A stretch of 7,387 nt of DNA from JBOGXF01 sp050694275 (GTDB taxonomy: Bacteria > Actinomycetota > CADDZG01 > WHSQ01): contig JBOGXF010000033.1 of assembly GCA_050694275.1 (NCBI GenBank), positions 1 to 7,387 on the forward strand, written 5' to 3'. Made by a program: the position numbers and the translations under genes. Shown here piece by piece: positions 1 through 5,779 of the stretch (position 1 is the stretch's first letter; each line of letters starts with the position of its first letter). The notes beneath the pieces are model-generated. The model worked only from the letters and a program-made list of their open reading frames with translations. It was not told where the DNA came from and did no database searches.

Positions 1-2
1 TA

Positions 3-260
3 GGCATCCTTAGGGCCGGTGAAGAGATCATCACGGAGGAGCATCACATCTCGTGGGAGGCGCCGATTGTCAACGGGATGGAGGTGACCGGCACAGAGAA
101 GGCCGACAGGCACGTGCCGTTCGACACTTCCGCGCCCAGGGAGTTGGGTGACCCCGTCCGTATCCTTGTGACGCGCCCGGTAGAGAGAACTGTTAGCCAT
201 GCCGAATCGACGAAGGATCACCTTATTGCGATTAACCACCTCTGCAGTGGCCGGAGATAA
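3..260 (+). CDS. 3' end of an unrecognised gene (partial, cut by window edge)
   Basis: An open frame runs from the left edge to a TAA at 258-260, giving 85 residues with no start visible before the edge. An internal ATG at 78 would give 60 residues, but the open frame and the strong G/C preference at third positions both continue upstream of it, so a C-terminal fragment is the better reading. By eye, about four fifths of the first 58 codons end in G or C. The bias weakens over the last 25 or so codons. The peptide is hydrophilic, with no membrane segment or cysteine motif, and begins with an acidic stretch (AGEEIITEEHH). I do not recognise the family. It converges on the DUF218 gene, with 29 bases between the stops. 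It could also be a non-coding stretch that is open by chance. Confidence 0.4.
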   Translation, partial: GILRAGEEIITEEHHISWEAPIVNGMEVTGTEKADRHVPFDTSAPRELGDPVRILVTRPVERTVSHAESTKDHLIAINHLCSGRR

Positions 261-289
261 CAAGATGTCTCAGGACGGCCCGAGCCCGG

Positions 290-874
290 TCACCGGCCGA
301 ACAGCTCGTATACGAGGATAGAAGCCACCTCGCGAACGAGCTCACGCGCCTTCGTCCTGCGAGTTCGGTTGAGCTCGACGTAGCTCGCGGGGCTGGTGTA
401 CACGTCCGCGAACCCGAGATCGTGAACGATCCGCTTGATCCTCTCGGAGTGGAGAGGATCCGAGACGAGAAGCAGGGACCGGGCCTCGGTCTGGATCGTT
501 CTCCTGACGCGCTCGAGGCTCGTAAGGGTCGTCTGGCCCCCGACCTGCATGATGTCCTCTTGTGGGATGCCCCGCCCGACGAGATAGCTCTCGCCCGCCT
601 CGGCCTCGGTAAACCGGTCCCCGGCCCTCTTGCCCCCGGTCACGATCACCGTCCCGGAAAACCCTTCCCCATAGAGGAACGCGGCGTGGTCGAGGCGAGC
701 GCGGAAGACGAGCGAGGGTTCGCCGTCGTACTGGGCCGCCCCGAGCACCACGATCGCATCGACGGAACGAAGCTCGTCCTGGTGGGACTGATCCCACACC
801 TGGAACCCGAGCCATGCGGGGTAGGCGGCCACGGTGACGACGATCGCCAGGATGACGAACAGGACGCGCTTCAT
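290..874 (-). CDS. YdcF/SanA-like DUF218 membrane-anchored protein
   Basis: This 194-residue protein has a DUF218 fold (YdcF/SanA/ElyC group), whose members are linked to envelope functions. The biochemical role of most is unknown. Residues 1-22 form one hydrophobic N-terminal anchor after MKR, which would place the domain outside the membrane. The domain follows from about 38: DAIVVLGAAQYDG (39-51), a hydrophobic strand ending in VTGG (78-81), an acidic TEAEAGESYL helix (89-98), GIPQEDI (102-108), TTLTSLERVR (115-124), and LLLVSDPLHSERI (134-146), the usual strand plus Ser/His segment. The start is the ATG at 874, because the anchor begins there. The frame stays open to 1147, but that part is arginine/proline-rich read-through antisense in character and overlaps frdD. 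Length fits small family members. The gene lies 32 bases after frdD on the same strand, so it may be the last gene of the frd transcript. No strong ribosome site is visible. Confidence 0.85.
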   Translation of the reverse strand: MKRVLFVILAIVVTVAAYPAWLGFQVWDQSHQDELRSVDAIVVLGAAQYDGEPSLVFRARLDHAAFLYGEGFSGTVIVTGGKRAGDRFTEAEAGESYLVGRGIPQEDIMQVGGQTTLTSLERVRRTIQTEARSLLLVSDPLHSERIKRIVHDLGFADVYTSPASYVELNRTRRTKARELVREVASILVYELFGR

Positions 875-906
875 GACCCGACGATACGAGGGCCGGTCGG
901 TGCGGG

Positions 907-1284
907 TCAGATCAGGATGAGGACCCAGACCACCAGGGCCGTGCCGACCACGGCGGTCCCGTAGCAAGCCGTGGCCACCAACCGCTTCCCGCCGTGGATG
1001 CCGAGCTCGTGGTGGATCGTGAACCGGAACCGATGGGCCCAGTGGTACAGGGGAAGGGCGACGAGAGCTCCGAGGTACAGCCTGGTCAAGGGGTGGCGGA
1101 CGAGGTCGACGACCCGCTCGTAGGAGAGGGCATCGTCGGGGAGCCATCCGAGGCCGAACGCGATCCCGAGGATCGCGATGTGGACGGGGAAGAGGAATGC
1201 GGACACGATCCCCCCGGCCGAGAACAGCGACCAGAACAGAGGCTCTTGCCGGGATCGCTGCGTACCACCCTCCGCCTTGGCCAT
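907..1284 (-). CDS. frdD: Fumarate reductase membrane anchor subunit D
   Basis: This is one of the two hydrophobic anchor subunits of quinol:fumarate reductase, which with FrdC binds menaquinol and holds FrdAB at the cytoplasmic face of the membrane. The 125-residue protein aligns by eye with the 119-residue E. coli FrdD along its length. It has EPLFWSLFSAGG (14-25) for the E. coli W14 region, LPDDALSYERV (48-58) for its PGDALSYERV, and LPLYHWAHR (77-85), with H84 at the position of the quinone-site His80. E. coli has two adjacent histidines shortly after this point, and here Arg87-Phe88 stand in their place. Three hydrophobic segments lie at about 23-45, 66-84 and 102-125. The ATG at 1284 is two bases past the frdC stop. 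With no good Shine-Dalgarno in front, translation probably depends on coupling to frdC. The frame continues open upstream inside frdC, but that is a shadow. Confidence 0.9.
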   Translation of the reverse strand: MAKAEGGTQRSRQEPLFWSLFSAGGIVSAFLFPVHIAILGIAFGLGWLPDDALSYERVVDLVRHPLTRLYLGALVALPLYHWAHRFRFTIHHELGIHGGKRLVATACYGTAVVGTALVVWVLILI

Positions 1285-1286
1285 CG

Positions 1287-1694
1287 CTAGAACCAGATGT
1301 GGAAGTAGGCGACGACCCCGGACACCGCGAGCCACGCTCCGACGAGCCCGGCCGTTACCACCTCCCGGCGCACCACCTTCCCGCGCAGGCGGACCACCTG
1401 GACGTGGGCGGTGAGCCGGAGCCACGTCGCCGTGTGGTACAGCACCGCGGCGAGGATGACGGCGGACAGGACGACCACTCCGGGAAGGTCCAGCCACGAC
1501 AGGAACCCCGCGTAGGCGTCGCGGCCCCGGGACAGGGCGAAGAGGAACAGCAGGAGGATGACGGCGAACGCCGCCACGAACACGGAGGTGAGCTCCCGGG
1601 CGAAGAAACGCCGGTACGGGGCGGTCCTCAGCCACCAGGCGCGCGGGATCTTGCGGACGAGAACCGGGTAGCGCGGATGCTCCTCGGTCCTCAC
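1287..1694 (-). CDS. frdC: Fumarate reductase membrane anchor subunit C
   Basis: This is the second membrane anchor of the four-subunit quinol:fumarate reductase. The 135-residue protein (E. coli about 131) matches FrdC from RKIPRAWWLRTAPYRRFFARE (14-34) to the C terminus. Glu34 corresponds to E. coli Glu29 and His87 (in LYHTATW) to His82, both residues of the menaquinol site, and the offset of five is the same for both. Three membrane spans lie at about 36-54, 71-92 and 111-131. I chose the GTG at 1694, whose GTGA overlaps the frdB stop. A GGAG seven bases upstream (1702-1705) lies inside frdB and fits as its ribosome site. The open frame continues upstream through frdB, but only as an out-of-frame shadow. 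The absence of haem-ligand histidines typical of SdhC/SdhD anchors fits the haem-free (type D) complex. Confidence 0.9.
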   Translation of the reverse strand: MRTEEHPRYPVLVRKIPRAWWLRTAPYRRFFARELTSVFVAAFAVILLLFLFALSRGRDAYAGFLSWLDLPGVVVLSAVILAAVLYHTATWLRLTAHVQVVRLRGKVVRREVVTAGLVGAWLAVSGVVAYFHIWF

Positions 1695-2437
1695 TCGCGG
1701 TCTCCGAACGGCCACACGACCGAGCGGAGAGCATCGGTGGCCGCGGCCACCTTGGAGCGCTGGATGGCCCCCGCGGGGTCGACGTCCTTGGGGCACACCA
1801 CCGTGCACTCGCCGACGAACGTGCAGTCCCAAATCCCGGTGTCGATCTCGAGGACCTCCTTCCGCTCGGCCCGCCCCTCGTCCCGGGAGTCGAGGTTGTA
1901 CCGGTGGGCGAGGGCGATCACCGCGGGGCCGAGGAACTCCGGGTCCTGCGCGTAGACCGGGCAGGCCGAGTAGCAGAGCATGCAGTTGATGCACATGCTG
2001 AACTGCTTGTAATAGTCGATCTCCTCGGGGGTCTGGAGGTACTCCCCGTCTTCGACCGGCTTCTCTTCCTTCCGGATGATCCAGGGCTTGACCTCCTTGA
2101 GGTTCTCCAGGAAGCCGGTCATGTCCACGACGAGGTCGCGGATCACCGGGAAGTACTGGAGGGGCTCCACGGTGACCGGCTTCGGGAAGAAGTCTCGCAG
2201 GAACACCGCGCACGTGAGCCGGGGTTCGCCGTTGACCATCATCCCGCAGGACCCGCACACCCCCATCCGGCACGACCACCGGTACGTCAGGCTGCCGTCG
2301 AGGTGGTCCTTGATGTAGTTGAGGGCGTCGAGGACGACCATGTCGTCGCGGTACGGGACCTCGTACTCGTCGAAGTAGAGGTCGGCCTGGTGCCCCGGCC
2401 GGTACCGGGCGACCTTCAGCGTCATCTCGTCGGCCAT
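1691..2437 (-). CDS. frdB: Fumarate reductase iron-sulfur subunit
   Basis: This is the electron-transfer subunit of fumarate reductase, passing electrons from menaquinol in FrdCD to the flavin in FrdA through three iron-sulfur clusters. The 248-residue protein is complete and close in length to E. coli FrdB (244). The N-terminal plant-type ferredoxin domain carries the [2Fe-2S] ligands C56, C61, C64 and C76 (RWSCRMGVCGSCGMM). The C-terminal domain has C149, C152, C155 and C215 for [4Fe-4S], and C159, C205 and C211 for [3Fe-4S]. FVGECTVVCPKDVDPAGAI (207-225) is characteristic. Overall it resembles the FrdB type (for example DLVVDMTGFLE, AHRYNLDSRD) more than SdhB. The ATG at 2437 is four bases past the frdA stop, with GGGAG at 2448-2452 inside the end of frdA. 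The stop overlaps the frdC start. No cluster ligand is missing. Confidence 0.95.
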   Translation of the reverse strand: MADEMTLKVARYRPGHQADLYFDEYEVPYRDDMVVLDALNYIKDHLDGSLTYRWSCRMGVCGSCGMMVNGEPRLTCAVFLRDFFPKPVTVEPLQYFPVIRDLVVDMTGFLENLKEVKPWIIRKEEKPVEDGEYLQTPEEIDYYKQFSMCINCMLCYSACPVYAQDPEFLGPAVIALAHRYNLDSRDEGRAERKEVLEIDTGIWDCTFVGECTVVCPKDVDPAGAIQRSKVAAATDALRSVVWPFGDRE

Positions 2438-2441
2438 GGTG

Positions 2442-4151
2442 TTAGTACTCCCGCTTGATGGGTGGCCACTTGGTGATCGTGACGTCGCGGTAGTCGATGC
2501 GCGGCCCCTCCGGGGTAGATAAGGCCAGGCTGTGCTTCTCGAACCGCTGGTCGTCCCGGTCCGGGTAGTCCCGCCGGGTGTGGGATCCCCGCGACTCCCG
2601 CCGTTCCAGGCCCGAGCGGACCACCGACTCGGCCACGTCCAGCATGTTGTCGAGCTCGAGGGCCGCGATCAGCTCGGTGTTGAACGCCCGGTCGCGGTCG
2701 TCGAGGGCGACGTCCCGATACCGCTCCCGAAGTGCGCGCACCTCCTCGGCGGCCTCCTTCAGCGACTCCTCGGTCCGGAAGACCCCCGCACCCTTCTCCA
2801 TGGCGGACTGAAGCTCCTCGCGGATCGCGCCGATCCGCTGCCGGCCGCCCGTCTTGTCGAGGTAGTTCCCGACCAGGCGGGCCTGCTCGGCTTCTGCGAG
2901 GCTCACGACGGAACCCGCGGCGGGGGTGCGAGCCTCCAGCGCGTCGTTCGCCGCCCGTCTTCCCACCCTGGCCCCGAACACCAGGCACTCGCTCAGGGAG
3001 TTCGAGCCGAGGCGGTTCGCGCCGTTCATGCTGACGCAGGCGGTCTCCCCCGCCGCGTAGAGGCCCGCGAGGCGGCTCCGCCCGACGGCGTCGGTGTCGA
3101 CCCCTCCCATCATGTAGTGGACCACCGGCCGCACGGGGATGGGCTCGTGGACCGGGTCGAGTCCCACGTAGTTGCGGGCGAGCTCGCGGACGAAGGGGAG
3201 CTTCTTGTCGATCACGTCCTCGCCGAGGTGGCGGAGGTCGAGGTGGACGTAGTGGCCGTACCGACCGTCGATGGCCCGGCCCTTCTCGATCTCCTGCATG
3301 ATCGCGCGAGAGAGGATGTCCCGGGGGCCGAGTTCCATCTTCGACGGGATGTAGTCCTCGAGGAACCGCCTCCCCTCCTTGTCGACGAGGTAGCCGCCCT
3401 CTCCCCGGGAGGCCTCGGTCATGAGGATCCCGGTGCCGGGCAGCCCCGTCGGGTGGTACTGCACGAACTCCATGTCCTTGAGGGGCACGCCCGCCCGGTA
3501 CGCGAGGGCCATCCCGTCGCCGGTCTTGATCGCCCCGTTGGTGGTGAAGGCGTAGATGCGCCCCGCGCCGCCGGTGCACAGGATGATCGCCTTCCCGGTG
3601 ATGCACCTCACCTCGGAGTCCCGGAGGTCGATGGCGGCGACCCCCGCGCAGCGGCCGTCTTCGACCAAAAGCTTGGTCACGAAGAACTCGTCGTAGCGGA
3701 CTACCCTCTCGTACTTGAGCGATGTCTGGAACAGGGCGTGGAGCATGTGGAAGCCGGTCTTGTCGGCGGCGAAGACCGTCCGCTTCACGCTCATCCCGCC
3801 GAACGCCCGGACGGCGAGCCTCCCGTCCGGCTCCCGGCTCCACGGGCACCCCCAGTGCTCGAGCCGGACGATCTCCTCCGGGCATTCGGCGACGAAGGCC
3901 TCTACTGCGTCCTGGTCGGCGAGGTAGTCGCTGCCCCGGATCGTGTCGAACGCATGGAGGTCGAGGCTGTCGTCCTCCCCGATGACCGCCGCCGTACCTC
4001 CCTCCGCGGACACGGTGTGGCTGCGCATCGGATAGACCTTGGACACCAGGGCGACGCTTAACGTATCCGAGACCTCGGCGGCGGCGATGGCCGCCCGGAG
4101 ACCGGCGGCACCACCGCCGACGATGACGATGTCGTGAGCGATCGTCTCCAT
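2442..4151 (-). CDS. frdA: Fumarate reductase flavoprotein subunit
   Basis: This is the catalytic subunit, reducing fumarate to succinate with covalently bound FAD at the cytoplasmic membrane face (reversible in vitro). The 569-residue protein has the dinucleotide fold IVGGGAAGLRAA (10-21) and PMRSHTVSAEGG (41-52), with His45 as the covalent FAD ligand. The capping and active-site residues are His233 (QYHPTGLPG), Thr245-Glu246, Arg249, Arg277 (ELGPRD), His345 and Arg380 (GANRLGSNSL). They match E. coli His232, Thr244-Glu245, Arg248, Arg287, His355 and Arg390. E. coli carries about ten to twelve extra residues between the His232 and Arg287 regions. The protein ends with PPIKREY, as in the family. 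I chose the ATG at 4151, where homology begins. An upstream ATG (4217) would add 22 residues unlike FrdA and fill the promoter spacer. A GGAG lies 11 bases upstream. It is the first gene of the frd operon. Direction in the cell (fumarate reduction or succinate oxidation) cannot be read from sequence. Confidence 0.95.
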   Translation of the reverse strand: METIAHDIVIVGGGAAGLRAAIAAAEVSDTLSVALVSKVYPMRSHTVSAEGGTAAVIGEDDSLDLHAFDTIRGSDYLADQDAVEAFVAECPEEIVRLEHWGCPWSREPDGRLAVRAFGGMSVKRTVFAADKTGFHMLHALFQTSLKYERVVRYDEFFVTKLLVEDGRCAGVAAIDLRDSEVRCITGKAIILCTGGAGRIYAFTTNGAIKTGDGMALAYRAGVPLKDMEFVQYHPTGLPGTGILMTEASRGEGGYLVDKEGRRFLEDYIPSKMELGPRDILSRAIMQEIEKGRAIDGRYGHYVHLDLRHLGEDVIDKKLPFVRELARNYVGLDPVHEPIPVRPVVHYMMGGVDTDAVGRSRLAGLYAAGETACVSMNGANRLGSNSLSECLVFGARVGRRAANDALEARTPAAGSVVSLAEAEQARLVGNYLDKTGGRQRIGAIREELQSAMEKGAGVFRTEESLKEAAEEVRALRERYRDVALDDRDRAFNTELIAALELDNMLDVAESVVRSGLERRESRGSHTRRDYPDRDDQRFEKHSLALSTPEGPRIDYRDVTITKWPPIKREY

Positions 4152-4223
4152 CAGTACTTTCGCTCCATCGGCGTGTACCGTACCAAATGCGTGCCGGCGC
4201 ACCGCAGCGAATAGCATCTAGCC
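4152..4223. promoter_or_regulatory. Divergent promoter/control region between frdA and the mutase gene
   Basis: These 72 bases must hold the start signals for both the frd operon and the mutase-reductase pair. On the + strand, TAGCAT at 4212-4217 matches the actinobacterial -10 pattern TAnnnT and ends seven bases before the mutase GTG, a spacing that would give a leaderless mRNA. No convincing -35 box is visible. For frdA, the candidate -10 on the minus strand is TACGGT, within GGTACGGTACAC, and GGAG 11 bases before the ATG is a possible ribosome site. Two dyads lie between: GTAC-C-GTAC at 4175-4183, and a 7-pair arm with one bulge at 4188-4206. Either could be an operator. Positions of promoters and operators are inferred from pattern only. 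Confidence 0.5.
4188..4206. repeat. Imperfect inverted repeat in the divergent spacer
   Basis: TGCGTGC at 4188-4194 is complementary to GCAC-GCA at 4199-4202 plus 4204-4206, with a four-base centre (CGGC) and one unpaired C at 4203. It lies immediately before the candidate -10 of the mutase gene, in a typical place for an operator or for a hairpin in an frd-side transcript. In DNA this rich in GC such a dyad can arise by chance, so this is offered as a candidate only. Confidence 0.25.
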
Positions 4224-5777
4224 GTGGGACAAGAACGGCGGACCGACTCTGGCATCGAGATACAGCCAGTGTACGGGTCCGAGCTCGCGGAAAGCCCGGG
4301 CGAGTACCCATTCACACGCGGGATACACCCTGGGATGTACCGCGACCGCTTGTGGACCATGCGGCAATACGCGGGATTCGGCAGCGCCGAGGCGACCAAC
4401 GAACGCTTTCGCTATCTGCTCGAGGCGGGACAGACAGGACTGTCCGTCGCCTTCGACCTTCAGACGCAGATGGGCTACGACTCCGACCACCCGAAGGCGG
4501 CAGCCGAGGTCGGCCGGGTCGGCGTAGCGATCGACTCGCTCGCCGACATGGAGCTGCTGCTCGATCGCATCCCACTGAACGATGTCGCGACCTCGATGAC
4601 GATCAACGCGACCGCCTCGATCCTGCTGCTCCTGTACCAGCTCGTTGCCGACAAACAGGGTGTGCCGACGGACAAGATCACCGGCACCGTCCAGAACGAC
4701 ATCCTCAAGGAGTACGCGGCGCGCGGCACCTACATCTATCCGCCGAAGCCGTCGATGAGGATCATCACCGATCTCTTCTCCTACTGCCGGGCTGAGCTGC
4801 CGCGCTGGAACACGATCTCGATCTCCGGTTATCACATGCGGGAGGCGGGGTGCACGGCCGTTCAGGAGGTCGCGTTCACGCTCGCCGACGCGATCGCCTA
4901 CGTCGAGGCCGCGGTCGATGCGGGGCTGGAAGTCGATGAGTTTGCACCGCGGCTCTCGTTCTTCTTTGCGTGCCACATGAACTTCTTCGAAGAGGTCGCC
5001 AAATTCAGGGCGGCTCGGCGGCTGTGGGCCCGGCTCATGAAGGAACGTTTCGGCGCAACCAATCCGCGCTCGATGATGCTGCGGTTCCACACGCAGACCG
5101 GAGGAGCAACCCTGACCGCGCAGCAGCCCGAGAACAACATCGTCCGCACCGCGTTCGAGGCACTTGCGGCGGTCCTCGGCGGAACGCAGTCGCTGCACAC
5201 CAACTCGTTCGACGAAGCGCTCTCTCTCCCGACACAGAGGGCGGCGACGATCGCCCTGCGGACGCAGCAGATCCTGGGATATGAATCCGGCATCGCCGAT
5301 TCGGCCGACCCGCTCGGGGGATCGTGGCTGGTCGAGTCGCTGACGGACGAGATCGAGGAGCGAGCGAACGACTACATCAAAAGGATCGACGAGATGGGTG
5401 GAGCCGTCGAAGCCATCGAGTCCGGCTGGATCAAGAGAGAGATCGAAGACTCTGCCTATCGCGTCAATCAGGGGATCGAGTCGGGCGAACGGGTGGTCGT
5501 GGGCGTCAACCGCTTCGAGGCAGAGGAGCAGCCGGTCGAGATCCATGCGCTCGACCCCGAGCTGGAGCGGCGCCAGGTCGAGCGGCTCGCCAAAGTGAGA
5601 AGGGAGCGCGATCAGGCGGCGGTCGACGCGGCCCTCAAATCACTCCAGGACACGGCGCGCGGGAAGGACAACCTCTTGTATCCGATGCGCGACGCGCTCG
5701 CCGCCCACGCAACCCTCGGCGAGGTTTCGGACGTCATGCGCGAGGTGTTCGGCGAGTACGAGCCGAGGTCCATCTGA
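4224..5777 (+). CDS. Methylmalonyl-CoA mutase large (catalytic) subunit, split type
   Basis: This is the catalytic TIM-barrel subunit of an adenosylcobalamin-dependent acyl-CoA mutase interconverting methylmalonyl-CoA and succinyl-CoA in the cytoplasm. The 517-residue protein covers only the N-terminal domain of the roughly 700-residue fused enzyme. It ends at VFGEYEPRSI, where the linker to the B12 domain would start, so a separate B12-binding subunit is expected. Key residues fall at a constant offset of 40 from the Propionibacterium enzyme: Tyr49 (RQYAGF) for Tyr89, Gln157 for Gln197, Arg167 (KEYAARGTY) for Arg207 and His204 (ISGYH) for His244. The Tyr/Arg pair binds the substrate carboxylate. 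Isobutyryl-CoA mutase has Phe/Gln there, which favours methylmalonyl-CoA. DLQTQMGYDSD (79-87) has Gln80 where relatives usually have Pro. The GTG at 4224 is the start: an in-frame TAG lies at 4212-4214 and homology begins within about 12 residues. No Shine-Dalgarno is visible. It is probably co-transcribed with the next gene. Confidence 0.9.
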   Translation: MGQERRTDSGIEIQPVYGSELAESPGEYPFTRGIHPGMYRDRLWTMRQYAGFGSAEATNERFRYLLEAGQTGLSVAFDLQTQMGYDSDHPKAAAEVGRVGVAIDSLADMELLLDRIPLNDVATSMTINATASILLLLYQLVADKQGVPTDKITGTVQNDILKEYAARGTYIYPPKPSMRIITDLFSYCRAELPRWNTISISGYHMREAGCTAVQEVAFTLADAIAYVEAAVDAGLEVDEFAPRLSFFFACHMNFFEEVAKFRAARRLWARLMKERFGATNPRSMMLRFHTQTGGATLTAQQPENNIVRTAFEALAAVLGGTQSLHTNSFDEALSLPTQRAATIALRTQQILGYESGIADSADPLGGSWLVESLTDEIEERANDYIKRIDEMGGAVEAIESGWIKREIEDSAYRVNQGIESGERVVVGVNRFEAEEQPVEIHALDPELERRQVERLAKVRRERDQAAVDAALKSLQDTARGKDNLLYPMRDALAAHATLGEVSDVMREVFGEYEPRSI

Positions 5778-5779
5778 CA

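Noticed and set aside
261..289. Intrinsic terminator between the convergent genes at the left end
   Set aside because: Only a short CCGG-TCA-CCGG dyad (286-296) is present, overlapping the DUF218 stop, with no T-run on either strand.
875..1147. N-terminal extension of the DUF218 protein
   Set aside because: It overlaps frdD, lacks homology-like features, and would bury the N-terminal membrane anchor that starts at Met 874.
2532..4061. A 509-codon + strand open frame opposite frdA
   Set aside because: It is antisense to a protein with every FrdA catalytic residue in place. Its translation is Val/Asp/Pro/Arg-rich with no recognisable domain, the usual by-product of high third-position GC.
907..4151. 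Succinate dehydrogenase (sdhCDAB) as the identity of the operon
   Set aside because: Gene order A-B-C-D and both anchors match FrdC and FrdD specifically, including DALSYERV in FrdD and the FrdC Glu/His quinone-site residues.
2422..4311. A 629-codon minus-strand open frame in another frame over frdA
   Set aside because: It overlaps the true frdA frame on the same strand, and its Arg/Gly/Pro-rich translation has no family features.
4218..5546. A 442-codon minus-strand open frame opposite the mutase gene
   Set aside because: It is antisense to the clearly conserved mutase. It is Arg/Asp/Val-rich and shows no motif.
4224..5777. Isobutyryl-CoA mutase large subunit (IcmA)
   Set aside because: The two substrate-determining positions are Tyr49 and Arg167, as in methylmalonyl-CoA mutase, and not Phe and Gln.
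5324..5779. N-terminal extension of the F420:NADP oxidoreductase or a fusion to the mutase
   Set aside because: The frame is a shadow of the mutase gene. The Rossmann fold begins right after the GTG at 5780 and the 221-residue length is normal for the family.
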